64,000 bases of DNA. It comes from Elymus sibiricus. Its lineage: Eukaryota; Streptophyta; Magnoliopsida; Poales; Poaceae. The position numbers were made by a program, and so were the translations under genes. Location: assembly GCA_039707655.1 (NCBI GenBank), contig CM077672.1, positions 199,182,537 through 199,246,536 of the forward strand, read 5' to 3'. The notes under the pieces are model-generated. The model made no database searches, was not told where the DNA came from, and saw only the letters and a list, made by a program, of their open reading frames with translations. This document shows positions 10,401 through 20,526 of this stretch, piece by piece; position 1 is the first letter of the stretch; each line of letters opens with the position of its first letter.

Positions 10401-11327
10401 CGCCACATCGGGCTCGATGCTCATGAAGAAGACCTTGCCGCTCGCGAGGAGGCGCTTGCCGCCAAGCTCCGCAGCAAGGACGAGGAGATCGAGAAGCTTG
10501 TCGCGCTGCGAACCAAGGAGCTGGAGCAGAGGCATAAGGAAGCACTCGAAGCTCTGGTCATGGACCATGCCGGCAAGTTAAAGGAAGCCATCGATGCCGC
10601 CGAAGCTGTAGAGGCCGCCAAGAACGAGCTGGGCGATAAGGTAAAGAGGCTGGAGGCGGATCTTGAGGGCCACGGCAAGGAGATCACAACGTTCAAAGCC
10701 GACAGAGATAAGACTCTCTATAGCTTGGCGGAGATGCAAGCCGCCATGTCCGACAAGATCAAAGAGCTCTCTTCAGCCAATGAATCCATTGCCGATCTGA
10801 CACTGAAGCTGACAACGCTGGAGGAGTCCCTTGAGAGCAGCAAGGCTCGTGAGAGGGCTCTGACCAAGGATCTCCAGGCTGAGAAGAGCCTACTCAACAG
10901 CGCCGCCGCCACCTATAATGACTTTGAGAAAGGTGTGACGATCTGGACTGAGCGCCTCGTCGACGCCGCGGGAAGGCTTGCCGCAGAACTGTCCACCATG
11001 GGCTTGGATAACTTCAGGTACTCTTCTGACGAGAGGGTGTCTTCGAGCACCAAGCTGACCATGTTCTTCGAGGGCGTCGTTGACGCCCTCAAGCTGCTCC
11101 ATTCTAACCGAAAAACCCATCTGGCCAACGAATCCCGCAAACTCTACCGGGCCGTCCTCCGCAAGGTGCTCGTCAAAGTGGTGCATAAGAACCCTTGCAT
11201 CAACCTCACCAATGTTCTTGCTAGCTTGCCGAAGGATGCTGATCTCAAGGCACTCGAGGAGCTTGTCGCGCCCATCGTCGACAGAGTGAGTCACGTCAAG
11301 CGGGTCAAAGGCCAGCGCAGGGACTAG
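7430..11327 (+). pseudogene. Tat antisense ORF, three exons, putative gypsy-type transposon domain plus coiled coil
   Basis: A plus-strand gene opposite to gag-pol. ATG at 7430 (MPPKAGKVKAV) is chosen because the second Tat copy starts at the matching place. Exons are 7430-9078, 9162-9598 and 9695-11327. Both introns have GT-AG ends, and the first joins in frame to give DTETLAQRLVKRAK. Residues about 80-370 resemble the domain annotated in grasses as putative gypsy-type transposon (Transposase_28), with GFRLLDFTPNA, YFIPRIE and EMVGADFLRRRIAPL blocks. The middle is Pro/Ser/Thr-rich. The last 400 residues form a long Ala/Glu/Lys coiled coil. TAG stops stand at 8549, 10140 and 10224, and there is a 1-base frame slip at the exon 2-3 joint. 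The function is unknown in the family. Confidence 0.8.
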
Positions 11328-12121
11328 CCGCTTGGCTTCATCTCGTCGCCACCATTCCATGCCAAAGACAGTTTTATCTTATGTTAGAATCGTGGCGACT
11401 ATCAATGTAATATAACTTACTATATTTTGGATGAATGTATGCTATTTCCCTTGTTTGATTTTTCTCTGTATGGTCTTTGCCCTACGCTTATGGGATCTGG
11501 CCGGTGCGCGCACCCTTGCCGCGAGCGCTTTGAGGAATGGATCCTTAGCAGCCTGCTGGGGGTGCGTCGCTACCGACAAGACACCTTGACGTTTTCAGTG
11601 CAGCCACTGAAGTTGTTGAGCAGACTCGAAACAAAGTAAGGGCGCATCCAATCGCGACAAGGTTCCTTCGCGTGCAGGTTTTCCATACAAAAGCCGAAAA
11701 TCATTCAAGGAAAATAACTTTACAACAAAAATCTGCTTAAAGAGTTTTGCAACTTAGCTTTTCGTTGCTGTACTCCTTATTGCAAAATGTCAACTTGAAC
11801 GTCGCCTGTCGGTATCCATACCATCATTCCCCCCCGGCAAACGTGTACGCGAGGGAACCTTCTGTCCTTTGAGAAAAAGAAAGAAGAGAAAATAGAGATA
11901 TGGAACCTTGGCGGTTCATTAGTGCTTACCGGAAGCAAGTGTAATACAATATCTCAAACAAGCATGCATATAAAATAACATGAAAATCGACAAGAATTGT
12001 AAAACACTTAAGTTTATTCAACTGTGCCCAGGGTCTGCGCCTGGCTTTGTACAAAGGATCACATGCCTTGCCGGCAAGACTCATACAAAAGGTGGTTGCC
12101 GGGAGACCCGGCAACCGCGCC
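11328..12121. other. Convergent intergenic region of the Tat element
   Basis: 794 bases between the antisense gene (plus) and the pol stop codon (minus). Transcripts from both strands would converge here. AT-rich parts at 11380-11420 and 11690-11780 could hold 3' ends, but no clear signal or extra gene is visible. Confidence 0.5.
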
Positions 12122-12964
12122 TTATGGGTAGAACTTACGAAGGTGTTCGATATTCTAGGAGTTGCTCACTGGAATGCCTTCTTCGGTCTCCAGGCGGACT
12201 GCGCCAGGCCTGGTGACTCAGACTACCCGATAAGGGCCTTCCCACTTCGGCTTCAACTTGTTGGAATTCTTGGCTGACTGAACGCGCCGAAGAACAAGGT
12301 CGCCTTCCTCAAGGCTTCGGGCATGAACTTTGCGGCTATGATAGCGGCGCAAAGCTTGCTGGTAGCGTGCAGCTCGCACAGCAGCCCGAAGACGATCTTC
12401 CTCAAGGAGCATGGCGTCATCTTGGCGCAACTGCTCTTGCTTGAGCTCATCATAAGCGAGCACTCGAGGTGACCCGTATATGAGTTCCGTGGGGAGAACT
12501 GCTTCTGCCCCGTAGACCAGGGAGAAGGGTGTCTGGCCAGTAGCTCGATTTGGTGTCGTTCTGATTGACCAAAGAACCGCCGGCAGCTAATCAATCCAGC
12601 GTCTTCCGCACTTGTGCAGCTTGTCGAAAGTTCTTGTTATGAGACCTCGCAGCACTTCAGCATTTGCCCTCTCCGCTTGGCCGTTGCTTCTCGGGTGAGC
12701 AATAGAGGCAAAACAGATTTTGCCGCCAAGGTCTTGGACGTACTGCATGAAGGTGTGGCTCGTGAACTGCGTGCCATTGTCGGTGATGATCATGTTCGGC
12801 ACACCAAAACGGCACACTATTCCCTTGAAGAACTTGACGGCTGACTGTGCTGTCACCTTTCTCACTGCTTCCACTTCCGGCCACTTCGTGAACTTGTCGA
12901 TAGCAACGTACAAGTACTCGAAGCCCCCGGCCGCATGGGGAAAGGGGCCCAATATGTCGAGCCC
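12122..12964 (-). pseudogene. Integrase core domain, Tat pol C-terminus
   Basis: Minus-strand continuation of pol after a TAG at 12965-12967. The rve-type core is clear: DILGPFPHAAGG with the first catalytic Asp, ITDNGTQFTS with the second, NGQAERANAE with the Glu. A further TAG at 12587-12589 and a TGA at 12218-12220 interrupt the frame, which otherwise runs to TAA at 12122-12124. The tail has YGAEA and WEGPYRV motifs typical of gypsy integrase C-termini. It would insert the cDNA into the genome if intact. Confidence 0.85.
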
Positions 12965-14911
12965 CTAGACCGAAAATGGCCAGGAAAGAGGGATCGTCTG
13001 AAGAGCTTGAGCTGGTTGATGCAATTGCTTTGAATGGAACTGGCACGCTTCACACTTGGTTACTAGTGCAGTTGCATCCTGGAGAGCAATGGGCCAGAAG
13101 AAACCTTGCCGGAATGCCTTGCCGACAAGAGCTCTCGAGCCTATGTGGGAGCCACATATGCCTCCATGTATCTCTGCCAACAGCTCTAGTCCATCCTCCC
13201 GAGGAATACACTTCAATTTCACACCGTTCGGTCTCTTTTTGTACAGGACGTTGTCCACGAACTGGTACATACTAAACTGACGAGCTACTTTCTCCGCTTC
13301 TTCTTGTTCTTCAAGGAGTTCTCCTGTTTGAAGGAACTGGACTATATGTTGTGCCCATGTTGGAGCCTGTGGCTCGACAACAAGAACTAAAGGCGTATCT
13401 TTGGCCACGGGAGCGCTTGCTTCTGCGGCAAGAACCGTGTCGTTCCTGGCAACTTCCTTGACGGCGGCTTCTGGGAACTCTGCCGGAAAGTACTTGCCGG
13501 TACTCAACTTTCTTCTTTTGTCTTGCCTCGTCGATGGTGTTACGGATGGTTGAGCTAAGCGGAGCACAAAAGTTCTTGGTTCCACAGGTAACTTGAGGGC
13601 AGCACGCTTTGACAGGTCGTCGGCAATGCTGTTCTCCGCACGAGGAACATGCTCTGTTTGCAGACCGTCAAAACGCTCCTCCAACTTTCTCAGTTCATCT
13701 ACATATGCTTCCATCAACGGGCTCTGATAGTCTTTGTTAACTTGCCTGACGACAAGCTGTGAGTCACCTCTGACGATGAGCCTCTTAATTCCAAGGTCTG
13801 CCGCCATCCTGAGACCGGCAAGCAGTCCTTCATATTCTGCAGTGTTGTTTGTTGATCTCTCCCGGGGAAAGTGCATCTGGATCACATACTTGAGGTGCTC
13901 TCCGGTGGGTGCGACAAGCAGCACGCCAGCACCGGCGCCTTGCAGCGAAAAAGCCCCATCAAAGTATATAATCCATTCTCGATCTGTTTCCTTGTCGGGG
14001 ATAGTTGTCTCTTGAACTTCTTCGTCTGGCGTCGGTGTCCATTCTGCAATGAATTCTGCCAAGGCCCTGCTCTGAATAGTTGAAGTGCTTTCAAATTTGA
14101 GGCCAAAACTTGACAGTTCCAACGCCCACTCCACTATTCTGCCAGTCGCATCTGGGTTCCGTAAAATCCGCTGCAACGGGAAGCGAGTGACGACGGTGAT
14201 TTCATGTGCGTGGAAATAGTGGTGCAGCTTCCTCGAGGCCATTAGGAGGCCGAAGAGCAGCTTCTGCACGCCAGAATATCTTGACCTGGCCCCATGCAAC
14301 AGGGAGCTGACAAAATAGACTGGGTGCTGCACCATCTTCTTCTTCTGCACTGCTTCATTTGACTGCGCAGATCCTGTCTTGTCGGCACCAGACTCTGCTG
14401 GGGATAATCCTAGCTTGTCGCTTGACGGGCTTGCCGCTGCCTCTTTGTCTACTTCTCTCTGCGCCACTAACGCAGCACTAACCACTTGATTCGTTGCCGC
14501 TAGATATAGCAGCAACAGCTCTTGCGGTTTAGGCGCGACTAGCGTCGGCGGAGAGGAGAGGTACCTCTTCAAGTCCTGCAGCGCTGCCTCCGCTTCCGGA
14601 GTCCATTTCATTGGACCTGCCTTCTTCAAGATTTTGAAGAAAGGCAGGGCGTGCTCAGCGGATTTGGAGATGAACCTGCTCAGAGCAGCAACGCAACCGG
14701 CAAGTCGATGCACATCTTTGACACGCCTTGGTGCTTTAATCTGCTCAATTGCCTTGATCTTGTCGGGATTTGCTTCGATACCACGTTGAGACACAAAGAA
14801 CCCGAGAAGCTTGCCGGATGGAATGCCAAACACACACTTCTCAGGATTGAGCTTCAGATTGATCCTGCGCAGATTTGCAAACGTCTCTTCTAAATCTTGT
14901 ACGAGTGTTGC
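12965..14911 (-). pseudogene. Pol middle part: RT thumb, two RNase H domains, integrase zinc finger
   Basis: Open for over 620 codons between TAG stops at 14912-14914 and 12965-12967. It begins with the RT thumb (LGFFVSQRGIEANPDKI), followed by a degenerate gypsy RNase H around 14520-14160 (LLLYLAATNQVVSAAL, RYSGVQKLL). A second complete RNase H follows at about 13985-13610 with FDGA, NTAEYEGL, GDSQLVV and ADDLSKRA carrying the acidic residues. Then comes a His-Cys integrase finger at about 13190-13050 (HGGICGSH and CEAC). Two RNase H domains, the second of archaeal type, is a known feature of Tat elements. Confidence 0.85.
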
Positions 14912-15552
14912 CTAGTCCTTGGTTTTTACCACTATGTCATCCATATAAGCTTCCATATTTCTATGTAGCTGGGGCTCAAAACCAATTTGGACCGCTCTTG
15001 CAAACGTTGAACCATCACTTTTCAACCCGAAAGGCATGCGTATGAAGCAATACGTGCCACATGGGGTGATAAATGCGGTTTTCTCTTCGTCTTCCTTTGA
15101 CATGAAAATCTGATGATAACCTGAATACGTGTCAAGAAATGACAGCAAATCGCAGCCAACAGTGGAGTCCACAATCTGGTCGATGCGCGGCAAGGGAAAA
15201 GGATCTTTTAGACAGGCTTTATTGATATCAGTATAGTCGATACATAGCCTCCATTTTCCATTCGCCTTGCGCACTACAACTGGATTGGCCAACCATGTTG
15301 GATGGAGGACTCCTCTAACTAGACCTGCTGCTTCAAGCTTTCTGATTTCTTGGGCGATAAACTCTTGCCGTTCCAAGGCTTGCTTCCTGACCTTCTGCTT
15401 GACGGGCCGCGCGTGAGGACAGACAGCGAGGTGGTGCTCGATTACCTCCCTGGGAACACCGGGGATATCAGATGGTTGCCATGCAAACACATTGATATTC
15501 GCCCGCAGGAAGGCAATGAGCGCGCTTTCCTATTTGTCATCGAGGGTGGAAC
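14912..15552 (-). pseudogene. Reverse transcriptase fingers and palm
   Basis: Minus-strand frame with LANPVVVRKANGKWRLCID, LDTYSGYHQ, FIRMPFGLKSDG and the catalytic AYMDDIVVK near 14936-14947. It is cut by TAG at 15530-15532 upstream and TAG at 14912-14914 just after the active site. The YMDD box itself is intact. It is fused in the original polyprotein to protease upstream and RNase H downstream. Confidence 0.9.
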
Positions 15553-16481
15553 TTATGGTGAAAGTTCCTCCCGTACCATCCTCCTTGGCGGGCACCTTCT
15601 TAGTTTCTGGTGGAGCTGCCTTGGATTTCTTGCTCTTCCGGTGGAGCTCTCTGGCACTTCCTCTACGGGAGCGCAGCACTCCGAGGAGGTGCGCTTGCCG
15701 GACTGTGTGTTAGAGGTCTTGCCGGTCTTTTTCTTCCCCCCGGGAGCTTCAGCGACAGGAGCAAGTGGCTTGGCGGCAGATGCTGCAACTGCCTCCCGGT
15801 AGAGTTGGTCGGTGCAGATAAGTGCATCCTTTTTGTCGGAGTGGACAGTGATGACGCTCATCGGCCCGGGCATCTTCAGTGTATTATAGGCGTAGTGTGA
15901 TGCCGCCAAGAACTTGGCCAGCGCCGGGCGACCAAGAATCTCATTATATGGCAATGGAATCTTGGCGACGTCGAAGACGATCTTCTCCGTTCTATATTTC
16001 AGCTCACTACCAAACGTCACTGGCAGGGTGATCTTGCCCTTCGGCTGGCTCCTTCCTGGATTGATCCCTTGGAACGTGCCCGTTTCCTCGAGATCTTCAT
16101 CAGGAATTTGCAATCTCTTGATCACATCAGGCGAGATCAAGTTCAGGCCGGCCCCACCGTTAACTAACATTTTTGTCACCTTGAGGTTGCGAATTGTTGG
16201 TGAAACCAACAATGGCAAACACCCGACCGTAGTTGTGCGATCAGGGTGATCCTCGGCGTAAAAAATGATAGGCGTGTGGGACCACTTCAGTGGTTTCCGG
16301 GCATCGACCGAGGGCTCTGCCACATTAATCTCGCGCGCCCACTGTTTGAATCGGCGGTGAGAGGAATGCAACGAGGCGCCTCCGTTAGTGCACATGGCTT
16401 CTGTGGCCTTCTGGAACTCATGGTCGCTGGACTCATCGCCCTCTTCATCATCATCATCACCCCTTGCTCTCTATCGCGGCC
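15553..16481 (-). pseudogene. Aspartic protease region of Tat pol, catalytic Asp replaced
   Basis: Minus-strand frame from about 16472 down. The retropepsin motif reads MLVNGGAGLNLIS, so the expected Asp is Asn (codon complement of 16159-16161), a G-to-A change. An ILGRPALAKF motif follows, as in retropepsin flaps and C-lobes. A frameshift separates it from gag near 16480, an in-frame TAG lies at 16471-16473, and another frame slip near 15650 separates it from RT. The protein would be unable to cleave the polyprotein. Confidence 0.75.
16159..16161 (-). other. Lost catalytic aspartate codon of Tat protease
   Basis: The minus-strand codon is AAC (Asn) where the family has an Asp codon in the D-G-G/A context. 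One transition accounts for it. Confidence 0.6.
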
Positions 16482-18401
16482 TCAAGCGGGCCTCTCCTGC
16501 TGTTGCTTGGCCTTGCCGCGGCGACCTCCTCGGCCACCACGTTTCTTGCCGGACCCCCCAGCGCCATCCTGGGCCTTCTCCTTGTCTCGCCTTTCATACT
16601 CGGCCTTCTGTTTCTCGACAAGCTCTTCAACTTGCCGGCAGTTTTGGAGATCGTGGCCCGTGGTGCGGTGGATCTTGCAGTACTGCTTGGCGGAGCCCTC
16701 CGGCTTGTCGGCAGCCGCCAAGGCCTGACATGCGGCACATCCGGCAACCTCCTTGCCGGGGCCATCAGTCTTGACCTTCTTGGCGGTGCCGGTGTTGCCG
16801 GATCCCTCGACGGCAAGCACGGCCTTGCCCTTGCGCTTCCTGTTCCTCCGTCGGCCTTTCTTCGCCGGGGTGGCGGCGTCTTCGCTTTCAGAATCGACTC
16901 CTGCGCCAGCGTCCTCGCCGGGGAGCCTCCTTGCTTCTTCGGCCTGAGCGCATCTGTCAGCCAGAGCGTAGAGCTCGGCGACATCCCTGACCTTGTTCAT
17001 CGCCAGCTCTTCCCACATCTTGCGGTTGTGCACGTTCTGGTGAAAGGCGCTGATAACAGCGGCAGGATGAACGTCTGGGATGTTGTGCTGTATACGGCTG
17101 AATCTCTGTATGTACTTGCGCAAGGTTTCACCATCTTTCTGGGGGATGAGATGTAAATCACTTTCCTGGCCAGGAGCCTGGTGGCCTCCAGTAAAGGCGC
17201 CAAAAAACTCGTGGCATAAATCTGCCCAAGAGGAAATGGAGTTCTCCGGCAGATGCATCAACCATGACCTGACGTTGGGCTTAAGCACCAACGGGAAGTA
17301 GTTGGCGAGTATCTTGTCGTCTTGAGCCCCGGCAGCCTGCACCGCAATGGTGTAGATGCTCAGGAACTCTGACGGGTGAGTCTTGCCGTCGTATTTCTCC
17401 AGCACCTCCGGCTTGAAAGATCGGGAATTGGGCCACTGGACTCGCCACAGCTCACGAGTAAACGCTGGGCAGCCCACCTCGTAAGGCAGGCTGCCAGGAT
17501 ACCCTGACGCAGGCTCGTCGACAGTGGGTCCCGCACGCCTGTCGAATTGACGGCGCGCTTCCCGTCGCCGCTCGATGGTAGTTCGAGCGTCTTCCTTGTT
17601 CCGTTCCCGAAGAACTTGACGTTGGTCGCGGCGAACCCGCAGATCAGACGACGCCGTGGAATCATCGTCACGGGTGTCGATCCGCCGAGTTAGCGACCGC
17701 TGTTGTCGTGGCGGAGGAGAGCGCATTGTAGTCGTACCGCCTCCAGTCTTCTCGACATCAGCGCGCACCGGCCCAGTGGATTGCCGCCGCGAAGGCTATG
17801 CCTGCTGCGGTCTGTCGTCATTAGCAAAGCCAATGAGGCTCTGAATAGCAGATCTCCACTCGTCTAGCTTCTCCGCAGCGGGAGGAAAGTCTAGGAGCAG
17901 CTGAGCTCGCGCCAACGCTTCTGCTGGTGTAGGCGGCGGCGAAAGATGTGAAGAATGTGAGGTGCTCTGACTCCTAACGGAGTTAGAAGGAGCACCGTAC
18001 CGGTCCTGCAACCGCGCGCGGCTTCCACCGGCGTGTTGGTGTGGATCTTGGCCCCGCGCATCTTTGGACTGATGCGCAGGGGTTTTTCCATGGGGATGCC
18101 TGGAACCACCAACGTCGCGGCGCTGCACGTCGCGCGTGACCTGAGAAGGCCGCGGCGCATGCGCCGGCGTGGGTGTCTTGGAAGGCGTCGTCCCGTCATT
18201 GGATTTTGCTGCACCACCCGTAGGTAGCACGGCTCCGCCCTTAGACCTGGCGCTCGCCTGGCTCGGATCGCCAGAGCGTCGCGGAGGCTCAAGACCTCCA
18301 GCTCCTCCACCAGCGCCAGCGCCATCACCCGTCTGTGCGGGTACGGGGAGGCTGGATGCAGATGGATCAACCGCCGTAGCGCCCTTCTTCTTGGGAGCCA
18401 T
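16482..18401 (-). pseudogene. Tat gag with CHHC zinc knuckle
   Basis: Start at ATG 18401 (MAPKKKGATAV), 80 bases from the PBS. The N-terminal 200 residues are Pro/Ser/Ala-rich. A TAG at 17796-17798 interrupts the frame, which continues openly to 16482. The retrotransposon gag domain occupies about 17500-17000 (FKPEVLEKYDGKTHPSEFL, LPENSISSWADL, FSRIQHNIPDV). A knuckle near 16690-16640 reads CKIHRTTGHDLQNC, a Cys-His-His-Cys arrangement seen in this lineage. A Lys/Arg-rich basic tail follows. It would form the particle core. The first ATG is preferred over a non-ATG extension. Confidence 0.85.
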
Positions 18402-18482
18402 GGCGATGAAGGTGATCAAGAATTGGCGCGCTGACCGCTAGATCGGGTTCGCGCAACCTTTCCCCCTACCTGGCGCGCCAAA
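18402..18482 (-). promoter_or_regulatory. Leader and primer-binding site of Tat element
   Basis: Directly inside the 5' LTR the minus strand reads TTTGGCGCGCCAGGTAGGGG. The part beginning TGGCGCGCC is placed where a tRNA 3' end would anneal. I could not assign the tRNA. The remaining 60 bases lead to the gag ATG. Confidence 0.55.
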
Positions 18483-19273
18483 TGTCGGCGTACGACACCT
18501 ATGGGATCGAGAGGATCCCTTTACGGTTCGGCAAGGGAAGAGATATGCACAAAGAGCGGATCTAACGATCAAACGCAGGGATCTTTACCCAGGTTCGGGC
18601 CGTTGAGAAGCGTAAAACCCTACTTCTGCTTTAGTTGTATTATGGGTGTTCTTAAGCTCAAGTACACGGAGCACTTGCGATGAACAGTGTGTTCAAGAAG
18701 CAGCTACGCATGCAGAATGGGCTAAAAAGGGTTCTCCTCCCCTGTAGCTTCGCCTTGGGCCTCCTTTTATACGTCCAAGGGGTCACCAACAGTGGCAGAC
18801 AGCAGTACAAGAGGTGTAAAGTTACTACAGTGTTTCATGATTACCACTGACGTCTTAGGACAAACGCATTTAATGCTCCGTTTAGGTGTCCCTTACTTTC
18901 TCGGGGACGGAAAAAGGACCCGTCCCATCAGCACCGCTTAACCCCTTCTGCGGCCATCGCCATGACACGCAACCAGGAAGACAAGCCCTAAACGACAGGC
19001 CGGTCGCTGCGCTGGAGCGGTGGCACAGTGCTGGAGCGGTGGGATCTTGCCGGGTGCGATATCTTGCCGGGCCTTCGTAAGCCTTCCCGGCAAGGATCTT
19101 GCCGGGAACCCAGCCTTTGGTCTTCTATACTTCCAATCGTTAGCTTGAATACCTTCTCGATAATCTTGTATCTGTTTCCAGCTGTCCTCCGGCAGGCCTT
19201 GCCGCTGGTATGGCTACAATCGTCCGTGCACAAGTATGGGGTACTAAAGGACCCAAAATTTAGTACACCAACA
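18483..19273 (-). repeat. Tat LTR copy c (5' LTR of the core element)
   Basis: 791 bp, TGTCGG to CACCAACA. It agrees with copy b in its first 300 bp and with copy a in its last 160 bp. The TATA box TATAAAAGG lies on the minus strand at 18763-18771, driving gag-pol. Flank on the right begins AGGAG. Confidence 0.92.
18763..18771 (-). promoter_or_regulatory. TATA box of the Tat 5' LTR
   Basis: TATAAAAGG on the minus strand in the 5' LTR, about 360 bases before gag. It is conserved in all four LTRs of the family here (also 5074, 6529 and 49589). Confidence 0.65.
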
Positions 19274-19822
19274 AGGAGCTGCCAGAGATCAGGCCTAGAG
19301 CGATGTTTACCTCTATACTTCTTCGAACTTTTTGGTACTTGTTGCCAAAGGGGGAGAATTAGTATAGATCATTAGGCTTCAAGAGAGAGTGCTTTTGCCT
19401 TTTCTCGTTTGGTTTCTTTGAGAGATTCTTGCTACTTTGAGTTACTCTTGCTTGATGCATGTATGAGACTATGTTATGTTGTGTGCTTGATCATACCGTA
19501 CTTTGATGCTATGCTTGATTACATATCTTATCATATGCTCTTTATATGATCATTCACTTGTTTGTTTGGAGATGAGTGCTTATTTACTTTGCAATCATAT
19601 CATTTTGAGTACTGCACCAAGATGTATGTGACATGGAAGAGTAACCGATGATCCTAATCGATTGTGCATTTGCATTCAACCACAAATTTTGAATAATGCA
19701 CAAATTTAGGGGGAACTCTTGCTTATCAAATACTTCTCAAAGTGACGATGCATTTCATTGATTATATCCTTTGTCGAAGCTTTGATCTATATGTTGTCAT
19801 CAATTACCAAAAAGGGGGATAT
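19274..19822 (+). other. 3' internal end of the plus-strand retrotransposon
   Basis: Continues the element split at 4793. A short open frame ends at TAG near 19361 within GGGGGAGAATTAG. The rest is AT-rich non-coding DNA ending in AAAAAGGGGGATAT, a polypurine tract that touches the LTR at 19823. Confidence 0.6.
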
Positions 19823-20149
19823 TGAAAGTGCAACTAATACCTGAGTGGTTTTGGTAATTAATAACAACATATAAGTCATTGATCTAATGCTTATTGATAA
19901 TAGCTTTCAGAGAAGATCAATGATTGGCATGGCAAGGACTAGTGAGTGTGGACCCCTCAAAATGCGAAGGACAAAGATTGGCAAAGCTCCAAGACTCTAC
20001 ATTTTTGGTTAAGTGATCCAAGATCACATTGAGTCCATAGGAAAGCCAATACTCTTAAAAGGGGGTGAGGTTTTGATCATGACTCAAGTGCTTAGTGGTA
20101 TTGCTCCAAAATCCTCAACTACTTCTCCACATCACTTTCATCCAAAACC

Positions 20150-20490
20150 CTAAAACTCCATCTCGGTCCCACCGAAAAGTTCCCATCCGGAAACACCGAG
20201 ATGACCTATACATTGCCACATGCCAAACCCTAATGTTTCGGTACATCCAAAATGGATCTCAGTCTCACCGAGATGGCCTGACCAAGTTTCTGTGATGAAG
20301 TCACTTCATTTTGGAATTACCGAGATGAACCGATCGGAATTTCTGAAACAAGGTCTTGCCCTAGCCATTGCACTTCGGTCACACCGAGTCATTCTATTCG
20401 GTCTCACCAAAAAGCCTAACGGTCAAGTCTTTTACACTAGTCGGTCTCACCAAGATTTTCATGTCGGTGTCACTGAATTGGGTCAAAGAC
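20150..20490. repeat. Short palindromic CGGT-N-CACCGA repeats in LTR
   Basis: About eight imperfect copies of a motif such as TCGGTCTCACCGAGA, each an inverted repeat able to pair CGGT with ACCG, are spread over 340 bases upstream of the LTR TATA box (U3). Confidence 0.65.
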
Positions 20491-20518
20491 TTGTAATGGT
20501 TGGATTTTTGGTGCTGCC

Positions 20519-20526
20519 TATATATA
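20519..20526 (+). promoter_or_regulatory. TATA box of the 1.4-kb LTR
   Basis: TATATATA followed by CCCCTCC, in plus orientation, with the CGGT repeats upstream. Transcription would start near 20550. Confidence 0.55.

Larger units (their letters stand above)
4794..19273 (-). mobile_element. Tat-type Ty3/gypsy retrotransposon complex with three LTRs
   Basis: The core is an element in minus orientation: 3' LTR (6249-7038), antisense spliced gene, integrase, RNase H, reverse transcriptase, protease, gag, leader and PBS, and 5' LTR (18483-19273). To its left sits a third LTR (4794-5584), a 352-bp copy of the right-hand flank and a copy of the gag leader. The outer flanks read AGGAT and AGGAG, a 4-of-5 match for a target duplication. 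A second RNase H of archaeal type and a long antisense ORF are known hallmarks of the Tat lineage (Grande and RIRE2 relatives). The element is dead: several TAG stops, at least two frameshifts and a lost protease aspartate. Confidence 0.85.

Noticed and set aside
16464..17156. 230-codon open frame on the plus strand
   Set aside because: It is the complement of gag, which has a clear gag domain and zinc knuckle. The plus frame is Leu/Ala-rich with no support.
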